Translations under genes and position numbers: made by a program
Assembly: GCA_018902385.1 (NCBI GenBank)
Contig: JABSSW010000039.1
Coordinates: forward strand, 372,001-436,000
DNA: 64,000 bases
Source: Physcia stellaris
Taxonomy: Eukaryota > Ascomycota > Lecanoromycetes > Caliciales > Physciaceae
Direction: 5' to 3'
The notes under the pieces: model-generated
Database searches by the model: none
What the model was told of the DNA's origin: nothing
What the model saw: only the letters and a program-made list of their open reading frames with translations
Shown: positions 11,455 through 22,727 of the stretch, piece after piece
How the letters are laid out: the number at the start of each line of letters is the position of its first letter
Numbering within the stretch: the first letter of the stretch is position 1

Positions 11455-12444
11455 GATGGTGATGTTGGAGGATTGTCATGGATCGATGCTTTGGCGGAAC
11501 GAGGATGATGACACTTGCTCGGAAAGCTCGGAAGCCACGGTAAAGTCCGTCGGCAGAGGAAGGATTGCGGTGATACAGCATGCAGGAGATGAATCAGCTG
11601 GCGGGACGGAGGTCAAAGATTGGATTTGTACTCGGCCTGCGCCCACAGCTATCGCACTCAGCCGCGTCTGCATGCAGAGTTGAAGACATTGTCGCGCTGT
11701 GTGGAAAGTCGACGATTGGACAGGCAAGTCGTCCTTGGCATTAAGGCGTTGTTGACTCGGCCTCCGGACTGTATCCTTGCTAAGTCCCCTCTAGCCAGCC
11801 ATTTGTGGGGTAAAAATCCCCGAGTTCACTCCTAGCCCTTCACCTGGTCTTTCAGCTCCAGTTAGTACTAATCGAGCCGTCTTGGATGATGTTTGCCATT
11901 ATTATTATTATTGTTCTTGCGGGGACTGATCGTGGTGTGTGGTGGTTTCCCGTGATTGGAAGGCCCGACATGGCGGAACGGTTCCCTGCATCGTTCGGAA
12001 GCCAAGAATCAAGATTAGATGGACTCCAGCATCAAAACCGTTAGGTTGCTTGGGACGCGCATAGATCTTTTTCGCCCAATGACGTGTGCACAGCATCAGC
12101 AGTACGAGTAGCTTCGATGAAAGAGGAAAGAACGCCTTTCGCTCATCGGTTGCTTACAGCAACGACTCGCTGCATCCGCCCTTCCAATCAAAGGCTCGAT
12201 TACCAGAATTGTGTACAGATACCGTGAAGGGAGAACCGTATGGTCCTCGAACGTATGACCTGCTAAAGCATGCGGCTGCTGAGGAAACACAAACTTCCAA
12301 GATCAGATCGCCGCCATCTACTATGAACTCTATTGACTCCCAAATGCGGTACTCCCATGCAATGCACCTCTCTTCTATGTACATGTATGCGATTCGTTGT
12401 CGAGCCAAACCCTGCCGTGTCCACCAGGGTCAGGCATGCCCTCT
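11455..12444. other. Intergenic region, no gene recognised
   Basis: About 1 kb between the small basic protein start and the stop of the Zn2Cys6 regulator. It contains a short ATT trinucleotide run near 11899-11913. Open frames here are short or lie antisense to the regulator. Confidence 0.5.
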
Positions 12445-15035
12445 TCAGATGATGTTCGCAATACTGATCCGGCTGGAGCTGAGAGGAATAATCTGTGGGT
12501 GTTGTGGGTCGTTCGAAGGGACCAGGTGCACTGCGTTACCCTCGACGCGCGGTGTAAAGCTCTCATGGCTGGATGAGCGACGCACTTGTGAGCTGTGCTC
12601 CTGGGCGAGTCGGCTCAAAGTCTCCAAAACACCTTCCCACCCAGACCATTCAATGAAGCCTTCCCGCCTCGTTGTAGATCCGAGTGATTGGGCGCCATAC
12701 CCAGGCTCTTTGTTGAAAGGACTTTGAGGGCTTGCCTTGATTCGAGCATCGTCGTCGGCATTTTGCCAGACCCATGTGGTTTCGATGCTGCCTTGAAGAT
12801 CGCCGGAAACGTATATCATCATCTCTTCATCGTTTTCCAGATAGGCCCCTTCTCCTTGCTGGATCTTAGCAACTAGACGCCGCAAGAAGAAATCCATATA
12901 TCGGCCACAGGCTGTATTGACCGGCCGCGCATCTCCAATGGCGGCACTGGCGCGAGCACACACCAGCGCTGCGTTGTAGTCGCCCCGAAAGCTAAAGAGC
13001 AATGTACAGCGCCAAAGGTGAGTGCTGAGAAATGTGGTTGCGGCCGACTTGAGACGAGATTCCCACGTGTCCTGCGTAAATGGCGACGTTGGTGAAGCTG
13101 GAGATGATGCCGGCGCGTTTTGCATGCATCGAGCCAAAAGCTGAACGGTATCCTGTCCGACGACGCAACATCGGTCAATGGCGGCAGTTCTTTCGCTCGC
13201 TGGACACAACGGTGTCAGGTTGTGTCTATGGAGCATCAAGCGCGCGTTTTGTAGATAGATCAAGGGTGCTAGCTCATAAGGGTGGAGATACTCATTGATC
13301 CGAATTTGGTGGCGTGCCGGGAATGAAGCTATGCAATCTGTGAAGACCGAATCGCACGACTGGAGGGTTGCCGCCGAAAGACTGGGCTTCTTCAACTCCC
13401 CAAGAACCCTGGAAACAGCATCAACGACACTGAAGACCACAACCAAAGGGGATGCAGGTTCTGAGGAGAGTTGAGGAGTCCAGGGCCCGCTGAAAGGTAT
13501 CTGCCGGTCATCAAGGGGAGTCGGCAGCCTAGTCTCGCAGTCTGCATCATTGATCAGGGGGCGCCTTCCCAGCTCCAGGGATAGGAGTCTTTGCATACGT
13601 CAGTAAGTCATCAGCACACCACGGCGGCAACTGACCGGTCGCAGGTATAGATGCTCCACCAGAGGCGCCTACGCATCTCTTCCTCTGCGGATGGCCAACT
13701 TCCAGTTTCCCAATGAAGACCAATGTCCTGAGCCATGTGCACCGCAGTCCCTAGGCAGATCCATCCCGCAGATTTACAGTTGTTCTCGACTAGGATGATG
13801 CTCCTAAGCAATGCGCAGCGGACGTGGTCAAGTGACAGGTCCTCATCCCAGGCTTCTGTTAGGTTTTTCGAAACATCCAAGTAGTAATGCCCGTCCTGCC
13901 TCACCCGTTGGAGAGTCCCGCAGCCAAGGACCGCGAAGAAGAGAGCTGACCATATACGGGATACCGATTGGAGTGTGCCTTCCCTGTAGACATTCTCGTA
14001 CTGATCCACAAAGTATGGCCAGTGAAGGATAGGTAAGGTTTTATGGAATGAGCCGAAGTACTGTCCCAGGATCTGGTCCGCGATATGCTTTGGTGGTAGT
14101 GCCGGCAGCCCAGACTCCGGGATTGAATGGGTAGACACCTGGACATTGTATGGATACAGTGGCTTGAAAAGCCCAGCCCCTACCTTTGGTAGACTGGATC
14201 TGACTCGTGAGAGGTCCTGCTTAATTACGGGCCTTGATCGGCTCCTTGGGCTCCCCTCTGAATGGAAGGGATGCTTTAAGTTGCGAGCTGATGGGCTCTG
14301 GCTTGAAACGTCTCCTTTGGCTGCAGACCGTAGGTCATGTAATTGCTTCCGCGTCTGAGCCAGTTGCCTCTCCAAGTCTTGGACTTGTCTGAAGATGAAC
14401 GTGTCATTAGCACGGCTGTACCAATCTTCCTACCCAAAAGATGCACTGACTTGATAGAAGACATTCGCCGGTTGGTCTCTTTCGTGAATTGACACTTGAC
14501 GTTCCTACTTGAGCATTCGGAACAGCTGTTCAAGTCTGTAGCGTCACACTGATTCCTTCTTGTCAGCTGCCTATATTTTTGCTGCAGTACGATGGGTATC
14601 AGGAGCTACGCTACCTACTTTGACCTTGCGTTCTCTGCACGCGTCACAGCTTGGATCTTTTCTTCTCTGTCTGTAGGCTCTTTTTGGACCCTGGAGACCA
14701 ATGGAAGGCAAATGCGTATTTGACATGCCCGGTGTGCTAGCTCTCGAGCCTCCATGCATATTAAAATCGCCGTATCCCGACGGTACATGGCTTGTAGGAC
14801 TTGGATTGGCGCCATACGAGTATCCATAGGTGGGCGACTTGAAGTCCGGTGGTGGCAACGATATCGGTTGCGAACGTGGTTTATCAGCGCCACCGGGGGG
14901 TCGACTGGTCGGCCCTGAGTTGAGCATATCCGTATGCTGACTTGAACCCAGATACGATAGGGTCGGAGAAGAAGAAGAACGACCGTATGGAGGTTCACAG
15001 CCTAGCTGAGTCAAACCAGGCACTGGCTCTGTCAT
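12445..15035 (-). CDS. Zn2Cys6 transcription factor with fungal-specific regulatory domain
   Basis: A nuclear DNA-binding regulator. Four exons, complement(12445..13588, 13636..14388, 14451..14548, 14619..15035), encode 803 residues. Residues 1-120 are Pro/Ser-rich and disordered. The zinc cluster is preceded by [20 protein letters not shown] and is completed across the first intron as [22 protein letters not shown], giving six Cys. A short coiled coil follows ([16 protein letters not shown]), typical of dimerising C6 factors. The fungal_trans middle homology region spans roughly residues 270-550, with motifs such as [17 protein letters not shown] and [13 protein letters not shown]. Phase is kept at all three introns. 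It is separated from the metabolite cluster by core genes, so it is probably not its regulator. The target is unknown. Confidence 0.9.
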
Positions 15036-18000
15036 CTTTGACGTTTGCCCGAGACTGGCGCAACTAGACTATTCGTCTAGGATTACGCCAGCAGGACACT
15101 TGAAACGAGGCATGAACCATTAGGAATGCTTGCCTCGAATGCGAGGTGATACGGCAGATCTGCTGTCGACACGACCTTCTACGAAAAGCAAGTAGGGTCG
15201 GCCTGAGAGGACATACGTCGAGCAGTCGACGTTCTGGAGCGTTGACCTACCTTGAAGTATATTTGAGGTGAAGAAGGTTGCATTAGGGCAACGCTTGTCA
15301 AGCAGCTTGCTTCACCCGATATGGCCGGCAACAATTAAGGTATGCCGAAGCCTCTGACTTGCAGGCCTGGAGTGGTCGTATCTGGATTAGGTGGCGGGGA
15401 ACACTGCTGGTTACTCGGAATACCTACCAACTAGTATAGATATACCGAGGATGCGATCCATCTCCACATCAAGACAATGGCTCCCGTTACGTGAGCTTGA
15501 GCATGGAGGAGAAGCTGCAAGGGAAGGCAAGCCTCATCACCCCTCGCATAGCACTGTACCGTAGATGGTAATCTATGCAAGCATCCCATCAGGACCCCAG
15601 TCTGGGCAGAGCACTCGGTAAGCCAATCGACGTCGGTTGTCGGGAGCCAAGGACAAGAGTTTGGGCGACAACAGCCGCAATAATGGCGACGTCCGAGGGT
15701 TCAGACGCCTGGACCAGATGACAGCATCGATGATTGACAGCGCAGTAGTTTCAAGACTAAATAAGGAAGATGCTCACTATTAAGATCGAATGGGTCTTCT
15801 GCGTTAATCCAGTGCAATAATGGACTCTAAACAGCAAGCAGACGAAGCACGTTCACCATCGTTTGTTGCACACGTTCACCTCCCGCTGCGAACGTGCTCA
15901 TGGTCCGCATTGTGTCTCGTTTCAGCCTTGACGCTCTGATGTTATCAGTCGGAGCTGCAGAAACATGTTATCTTGGTTAATGTATCGCTGGAGATCACAC
16001 CCTTCCACTGCACGAACAAGGAGGTACCACAAAGCTTTCGATCTCCGTCCGGAGAATAAGGTTGCTGACCCGGCAATCTGAATAGTATGGGAATAAGGTA
16101 CTGTTACAACCTACTGCGTGGCTTGGGCTTGATTAACATCTAGCACGCCAAATAGACTTCGGGCTATTAGACCCAGATCAATCGTCGGCCAACCGTTCAG
16201 CACATGATGATAGCGATATTGTACTCATGATGATAACACAAATACCAAATGTAAAAGCCCATCACCGGCTGCTGAGGCGGGCGGAAGCCACAACCTGCTT
16301 GACTGACAGGCCAGGGCCACGTCGGATGGGGCAGGTCGACGACATCTTGCAGGTTAGGTTACACCACACCGGTCAACGCAGCAAGGTCTGGAACTGAAAG
16401 GTTGGTGGATGGTTTCAAATAACGGGGGTGAGTTGGACTAGTCCAGGAATCAAGGCAGGAGACTGCTCAACGGTGGATGGCTGACCTTGGCTGAGTATGG
16501 TCGTTCCGAAAGGGTGATACATAAATCGTAATATCGAGAAACTGCACAGGCCAGCATCATGCCTGACAAGCCTCCAAGCCCTGCCGTCGCATCAGGCGAA
16601 AAAGCCGAACGCCCTCAGACGCCATTGACTCGAGATGCTAACCAGCTCTAGCTAGGCCGATCTTTTGATTGCAGATCGCGCCGTCGCGGGCCTTTCCCCT
16701 GAAACTCCTTGTGCGATGATGCGATCTCGGATTTAGGAGCTGGTAGGCATCTTTCAATCTTGAATACCTCTCTCCTTGTGCCTACAATCCAGTGTCAATT
16801 GGAGAGTGCCTCTGCAAGCCACGACCGCTCTTTTATGTCGATTCTCGGAACATTATCTACCTGCACGACACCGCCCCAGAATTCGGTGCTTGGACCTCCA
16901 AGTGATAAAAATAATACAAAGTTCTCAACCAGTCGACCTCTTGCTTATCCTTCATCTCTGGCTGTTTATTAAGGCACGGGTAGTCTTGTTGACAATAAGC
17001 GGAAAGCGCAAGCTCCGGCGCGGCGAGCCAACGATATTTCCCTGAATATATTGAAGCCTGGGAGGATTACACCGACAAAGTACCCATATGCATAGGTCCA
17101 TCATCGCTTGAGGTCTGCTTATGATCGGTGCTGCAAATGCGGAGAGATGCTGCAGGGACGCACGCACAGTCCATCACCTGCACAGAAAACGCTTTGTGTA
17201 GCGATTTTATCAGCGGGTCTCTCTAAGCGTTCCATATTAATAAGACGCAGAAAAACGCAGCACCGATATGAGACTCACTACATGTCATTCATAAGCATGC
17301 TGTAAACCCTCTTGCTCTACCTTTGCCGTCTCCGATCAGAGAGGACCAGTGAGCTTGACTCTTACTCCACTCGCCAGGACCAAAATGGGCACCGGGGTGA
17401 CGCAAGCACGTGGGTAACCCGAGATGGGGACGAGATCAGTCCGCTAAAGCTCCATCCATACCGCATATCACATACAACCATCATCTCCAGTCCCGGAACG
17501 GGCTCACATGATGTTTACTACACACCTCCTCGCGGCGCTCAATCCTGCCGGTGCCGGAGGGCTCTACCCTTATCCTTCGCGCCAAGCAGGACAGCAAGAA
17601 TCATACGTGCCTGCAGTCATTTATGGTAGCTGGGTGCGCTGACGGAAACAAGAAGCCGTTTCCACGAGTTGTTGTAGGGAGATCGACGATGGTACTCTGA
17701 GGGGAGGCGTCGTGCTGTCCCCAGGCACGGTGAGCGGACAATTCTTTCCATGATTGGCCACTCTCTCGAGCCGGCATTCTTGAGGGTGTAGGGCGTTAGG
17801 GCGGTAGGCGGTCGGCATTTATCCAGTGGAGCGGGTGGATGGATATTTCGTCGTCATGCATTGAATCTCGCCAAGGAGGATCGACAAAGCTTTCCCATCG
17901 GGACCATCTCCTTCAAGCCCTTTCGTCTATCGGCCCCTCTCGCCTGACGGATGTCGCATCGGTTCACGGAGTTTCAGCACCGATGCCTCGTCATTTCACC

Positions 18001-18445
18001 TGCACCCACTGGACGTTAGCGACAAGGCTAAACTCGTCAATGAAGCAGTCGCGAGATCCGCCGCTGTGGCACTGCCCAGTGCACCGATCACAACCATCCC
18101 TGCAAGCCTTCGACCATCTGACCCAGCATCCACTAAGTCATCACTCCGCATCATCTTCTCCAACTTCCTTTGCTGACTTGGTCGCCAGTGACAAATATCC
18201 GTACACCATGGCCAAAATGCTCAAGCTGCCATAACAGCTCACCTGGTCATCTCCAAGGATAACGCTAACCCAAGCAAGATCTAGCCTATCCGAGTCAGCT
18301 TCGGTCTTGAGGAATTGAGGTGATGGGCTTATTCCAACCCTGCGTGTCAGAAGTCGCCCAAACAGCCTGGGTGTTTGTGAAGACTTGACTCATTGTTGCA
18401 GATCACGAGCGGTCTCAACTGAGCAGCGGAATCGGCGGAATCGTC
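15036..18445. other. Gene-poor 3.4 kb stretch
   Basis: No gene could be supported on either strand. Short open frames (for example 16559-16651, 17312-17629 and 17839-18234 on plus) lack recognisable motifs and splice context. A group of CACGTTCACC repeats lies at 15848-15896. The stretch may contain long 5' regulatory sequence of the C6 regulator or decayed DNA. Confidence 0.5.
15848..15896. repeat. CACGTTCACC direct repeats plus inverted GAACGTG
   Basis: CACGTTCACC occurs at 15848-15857 and 15871-15880, and its core returns inverted as GAACGTG at 15890-15896. This could be a multi-site regulatory element about 0.8 kb upstream of the C6 regulator start. Confidence 0.6.
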
Positions 18446-19504
18446 ATGTGCCACTCGCCACTCCACCCATTTCTTGCTGCACTCCCAAAATGCGAACACC
18501 ATATGCATCTCGAGGGTTCTCTCTCGCCACAGCTCCTCTTCACGCTCGCAGCACGTAATCACATTGAACTTCCATCCACCGACGAGGATGCAGCCTTCGC
18601 CTCTCCGGAGGCACTCTTGGATCGTTATACCCGCTTTACTTCTCTTGACGACTTTCTACACTACTACTTCATCGGAATGAGCGTCTTGATACATGCCCAG
18701 GACTTTGAAGACTTGGCCTTTGAGTATTTTTTACGGGCGAAGGCCGATGGAGTCGTGCATGCGGAGGTTTTTTTCGACCCGCAGGCGCATACAGGCCGGG
18801 CCGTGTCGTATGGAACAATCCTGCGAGGCTTCACGAGTGCCTGCCAGAAAGCAGATGAGCGACTAGGCATCTCCACCAAGTTGATTCTCTGTTTCCTTCG
18901 GCATCTACCTGTGCAGCAATCGACAGAAATGCTCAATGAAGCAAAGCAAGACCTGACTTCTGGGGTCTTGAGTGGCATAGGACTCGATTCTTCGGAGAAA
19001 GGCAATCCTCCGGGTCGTTGGCGCGATGTCTTTGCGGAAGCAAAAGCCTCTGGAATTCAGCGTACCGCTCATGCTGGAGAAGAAGGCCCTGTTGAGTATA
19101 TCCGCGAGGCGCTGCGAGATCTTGATGTCGAAAGAATTGACCACGGATTACGATTGGCGGAAGATGACGAGCTAATGCGCGAGGTAGCTGCACGGAAATT
19201 ATTGATAACCTTGTGCCCTCTTTCCAACGTGAGATTGAAGTGCGTGAAGGGTGTGGAAGAGGTACCCATTAGGCGATTTCTCGACGCCGGGGTCCACTTT
19301 TCGATTAATTCAGATGATCCAGCCTATTTTGGTGGCTACATATTAGACAATTACTGCGCGGTACAGACAGCATTCGAATTATCGATTTCTGACTGGGAGA
19401 CTATCGGTAGAGCTGCTATTCAAGGAAGCTGGTGTGATGATAGTAGGAAGGCAGCAATTTCTCATCAACTTGCTCAAGTCATTAGCCAGTATGAAGGATT
19501 ATGA
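18446..19504 (+). CDS. Adenine deaminase (Aah1-like, adenosine deaminase family)
   Basis: A cytosolic zinc amidohydrolase converting adenine to hypoxanthine in purine salvage. It is a single exon of 352 residues, normal for the family. Metal and catalytic motifs are all present: LPKCEHHMHLEGSL (HxH near residues 18-20), TAHAGEEG, ERIDHGLRL, and INSDDPAYFGGY (metal-binding and catalytic Asp). The segment GLDSSEKGNPP is typical of the adenine-using branch rather than true adenosine deaminase, so adenine is the more likely substrate; this part is inferred. The start ATG at 18446 places the HxH motif at the usual distance from the N-terminus. Confidence 0.92.
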   Translation: MCHSPLHPFLAALPKCEHHMHLEGSLSPQLLFTLAARNHIELPSTDEDAAFASPEALLDRYTRFTSLDDFLHYYFIGMSVLIHAQDFEDLAFEYFLRAKADGVVHAEVFFDPQAHTGRAVSYGTILRGFTSACQKADERLGISTKLILCFLRHLPVQQSTEMLNEAKQDLTSGVLSGIGLDSSEKGNPPGRWRDVFAEAKASGIQRTAHAGEEGPVEYIREALRDLDVERIDHGLRLAEDDELMREVAARKLLITLCPLSNVRLKCVKGVEEVPIRRFLDAGVHFSINSDDPAYFGGYILDNYCAVQTAFELSISDWETIGRAAIQGSWCDDSRKAAISHQLAQVISQYEGL

Positions 19505-20067
19505 GCTTACGCCGACCAGGTCATGCGTAACAGAGGTTGTCGTAGACTGAATATAAACATGATGAAAGCCAGAAGAAGGGTGGTCGATGATTCAGTGAGG
19601 AACCTCCAATACTAGGATGTTGACTTTGATACACTTGGCTCGGAGCACGTAGGTTTCAACGTGCTCACACGTGGATGTTCTCTGTGCTTTCTGTCAGTCC
19701 TCGACATCAAATTACATAGCAGAATGTAATATATGTTCACTGTTTGTCACGGCAACTTCAGTGATTAGAGATGAAAGAGAGGGACGATGGGTTCGCAAGT
19801 CGAAATGATGATCTGATCCCCTCAACCCTCGACTAACCCTCATCCTAGATATCGGAGTTTTTATCTGACACGGCCGCTTAACCAAAATGGGGTGGACCCT
19901 GAATCATGCCCCAGCCACTCGTCAGCTAATCAGCTGCCTGGAGTCCTCTCGGATGACCTCGTCATTCAACAACATCAGGCCACTACTTTACATTCATCTA
20001 CCGCAACCTCCTTGCGACTTACCTCTTTTCAACGTTACTCTGTAATTGTCTGTCAGGTACCTTCACC
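19505..20067. other. Intergenic, upstream of carboxypeptidase
   Basis: About 560 bases between two plus-strand genes. No gene is seen. Pyrimidine-rich sequence (19990-20060) just before the carboxypeptidase start is typical of fungal core promoters. Confidence 0.5.
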
Positions 20068-21793
20068 ATGAGACTCCTCGTACCATGGCTCCTCATGGGA
20101 GCTGCTTCTGCCGCGACCTCTCCACAGCAGCAAGTCTTACAACCACCAAAGCAGGCTTCGGATGCCAGGACGAAGCCTTTACAGTCTATTCAAGAATCAT
20201 TGAAGACTTTGACTGGAGAAGCTCGAGCGCTTTGGGATGAGGTTGCGTTGATGTTCCCCGAGGATATGGCCAAGGCCAGCCTACTCTCACTGCCAAAGAA
20301 GCATAACCGCCGACCCGAGTCTCACTGGGATCATATCATCAGAGGCGCAGACGTACAGAACTTATGGGTCGAGAACGAGAATGGCGAACGTGAACGAGAA
20401 GTCGATGGTAATCTTGTATCTTACAATATGAGGAGCAAGAAGGTCGATCCCAGCTCGCTTGGGGTTGATCCGGGCGTCAAGCAATACAGTGGTTATTTGG
20501 ACGATGAAGAGAATGACAAACATCTATTCTACTGTAAGGAAATCATCGGGTTGAACGATGGCCAGGTGTACTAAGGTTCGACAGGGTTCTTTGAGTCTCG
20601 CAACGATCCTGAGAATGACCCTGTCGTGCTATGGCTCAACGGTGGCCCAGGATGTTCGTCTTTGACAGGCCTATTCATGGAGCTGGGCCCATCGTCCGTT
20701 GATGAGAATGGGAACCTTGTCTACAATCCATATTCGTGGAATTCAAACGCCTCCGTCATTTTTCTTGATCAACCTGTCAATACAGGCTATTCGTACAGCG
20801 GTAGTTCTGTCAGTAACACCATCGCAGCCAGCAAAGATGTATACGCACTCCTTACCCTATTCTTCAAACAATTTCCGGAATACACTCAACAAAATTTCCA
20901 CATCGCTGGCGAATCTTATGCTGGACACTATATTCCAGTCTTCACTGCGGAGATCTTGAACCACAAGAAGAACAACATCAACTTGAAATCGGTGCTCATT
21001 GGAAACGGTCTAACGGACGGCTTGACTCAATACGGATACTACAGACCCATGGGATGTGGTGATGGCGGGTGGCCCGGCGTTCTCAGCGAGAGCGAGTGTC
21101 GCGCCATGGACAACGCTCTCCCACAATGCCAATCACTCATTGACAGCTGCTACAGTACCGAGAGCCGCTGGTACTGCTTGCCTGCTGCGATTTATTGCAA
21201 CAACGCTTTGATCGGTCCCTACCAAAGAGCTGGCCAAAACCCCTATGATATTCGAACGAAATGTGGGGATGCTTCATCCCTTTGCTACAAGCAGCTTAAC
21301 TGGATCACCAAGTACCTCAACAAGCCGGAGGTAATGAAGGCCTTGGGCGCCGAAGTTGACAGCTACGATAGTTGTAATTTCGATGTCAACAGAAGCTTCT
21401 TGTTTGCTGGTGACTGGATGCAGCCCTTCCATCGCTTGGTACCCGCTATTATGGAGCGGATTCCCGTTCTTGTTTATGCTGTAAGCTTTCCTTTAATGTC
21501 ATGAAACTTTTGCTCGTACTAACGGATGAAAGGGTGATGCCGACTACATCTGCAATTGGTTGGGCAATCAAGCCTGGACCGAAGCTCTCCCATGGCCTGG
21601 GCAGAAGGCGTACAACAAGGCCGAGACGGAGGACTTGAAGCTAGGCGGTGATGGCAAAAAGATTGGCGAGGTGAAAACCAGCGGCAATCTTACCTTCATG
21701 AGACTCCATGCCGCCGGACACATGGTGCCCTTCGATCAGCCAGCGGCTGGTCTGGACTTCTTCAATCGATGGATCTATGGTGAATGGATGTAA
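20068..21793 (+). CDS. Carboxypeptidase Y (vacuolar serine carboxypeptidase)
   Basis: A vacuolar exopeptidase of family S10. Exons 20068..20533, 20585..21480 and 21533..21793 give 540 residues. A signal peptide ([15 protein letters not shown]) is followed by a long propeptide, and the mature part begins near the [19 protein letters not shown] segment, where the first intron falls. Catalytic residues are visible: Ser in GESYAGHY (about residue 266), Asp in GDADYICNW just after intron 2, and His in [13 protein letters not shown]. The oxyanion region [11 protein letters not shown] is also present. Several Cys pairs match the S10 disulfides. Phase is kept at both introns. The call is secure. Confidence 0.95.
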
Positions 21794-22727
21794 GGCATTG
21801 GTATTTGTGGTGAAAACAGTTGGATTGTACGAGTACGAGATGTATCACGGATCTTAGTTCATGGTGTCTGGAAGACCAAGTGGCGAAGGGGCGATATTCG
21901 AGCATCGGCTCGCGATACTGTAAGACTGGCTGCTAAAATTGGACACGTTGCTTTCATCTAGAGTGCATTGGCGCATTATATGTGCATCTGCACTGTGGTG
22001 AAAAGAGCATATGCTCGCCTGCAGAGTTTCACATTCAATCACAGACAGCTTCCTCGGATCTCAGCCTGGCCTATAAAGCTCATTCTGGTCGCCCCATGCT
22101 CAAGCCGTAGATGTAATCGCGGGCTGACACGCGTGTGTGGTGTGACTTGGAGATGCACCTGTCTGAGGGTGAAAGAGTGCTCAGTGTCGACTATATGACC
22201 CGGACGAGTGATATCGTGTTGATGATGGGGTAGCAATTATAAGCTGAGGTGACTATACTGATGCGAGATGAGAGTCATGTACACAGCCTCACGGCTTGCA
22301 GTGGCAGATAGGCTTCCCCGTTTTGTTTGGCTGCCATCCGAGCTGGTATTGGACACATCGCACAATGGAGACGAGCTGCTGTCCACAACCGGTATGACGG
22401 TTGGAACAAAGGTGCATCGTCGATCCACAAGCATACATACATCCATTACGGGACGAGATGTCATGCTATTCTTGTCGAGGCTACTGTACGAGTAGATGGT
22501 ACAGGTCGGATGGATGAAACGGTGACCCCTCGTAGATGCTACACACCATGGGTGACTCTGCACTTTGCCTCTGGGCCCCTCCATCCTATGAAATCATGTC
22601 CCCAAGGAGGCTTGGATGAGACCGTTATTCAAGCTTCGACCTTTTCTTCGACCTGGTCCAAAGATAGCCGCCAATATTCCAGGCTTGATCGGGTAGTAGT
22701 CTGCTGGAGGAGGCTATCTTCCAAGAC
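21794..22727. other. Intergenic, no gene recognised
   Basis: About 930 bases between two plus-strand genes. Open frames on both strands show no coding-like composition. Confidence 0.5.

Noticed and set aside
11850-11890. Short sequence reminiscent of a ribosomal RNA 3' end (GTACTAATCGA)
   Set aside because: Only about a dozen bases match and the flanks do not fold or resemble any rRNA; chance similarity.
12086-12727. 213-codon plus-strand open frame
   Set aside because: It overlaps the C6 regulator's last exon in antisense and has no family similarity or splice context.
16559-16651. 30-codon plus frame beginning MPDKPPSPAVASGEKAERP
   Set aside because: The composition looks coding, but it stops at once and no donor site allows extension.
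17839-18234. 131-codon plus-strand frame before the deaminase
   Set aside because: Coding-like stretches appear in two different frames of the same DNA and neither has a supported splice; not enough evidence for a gene.
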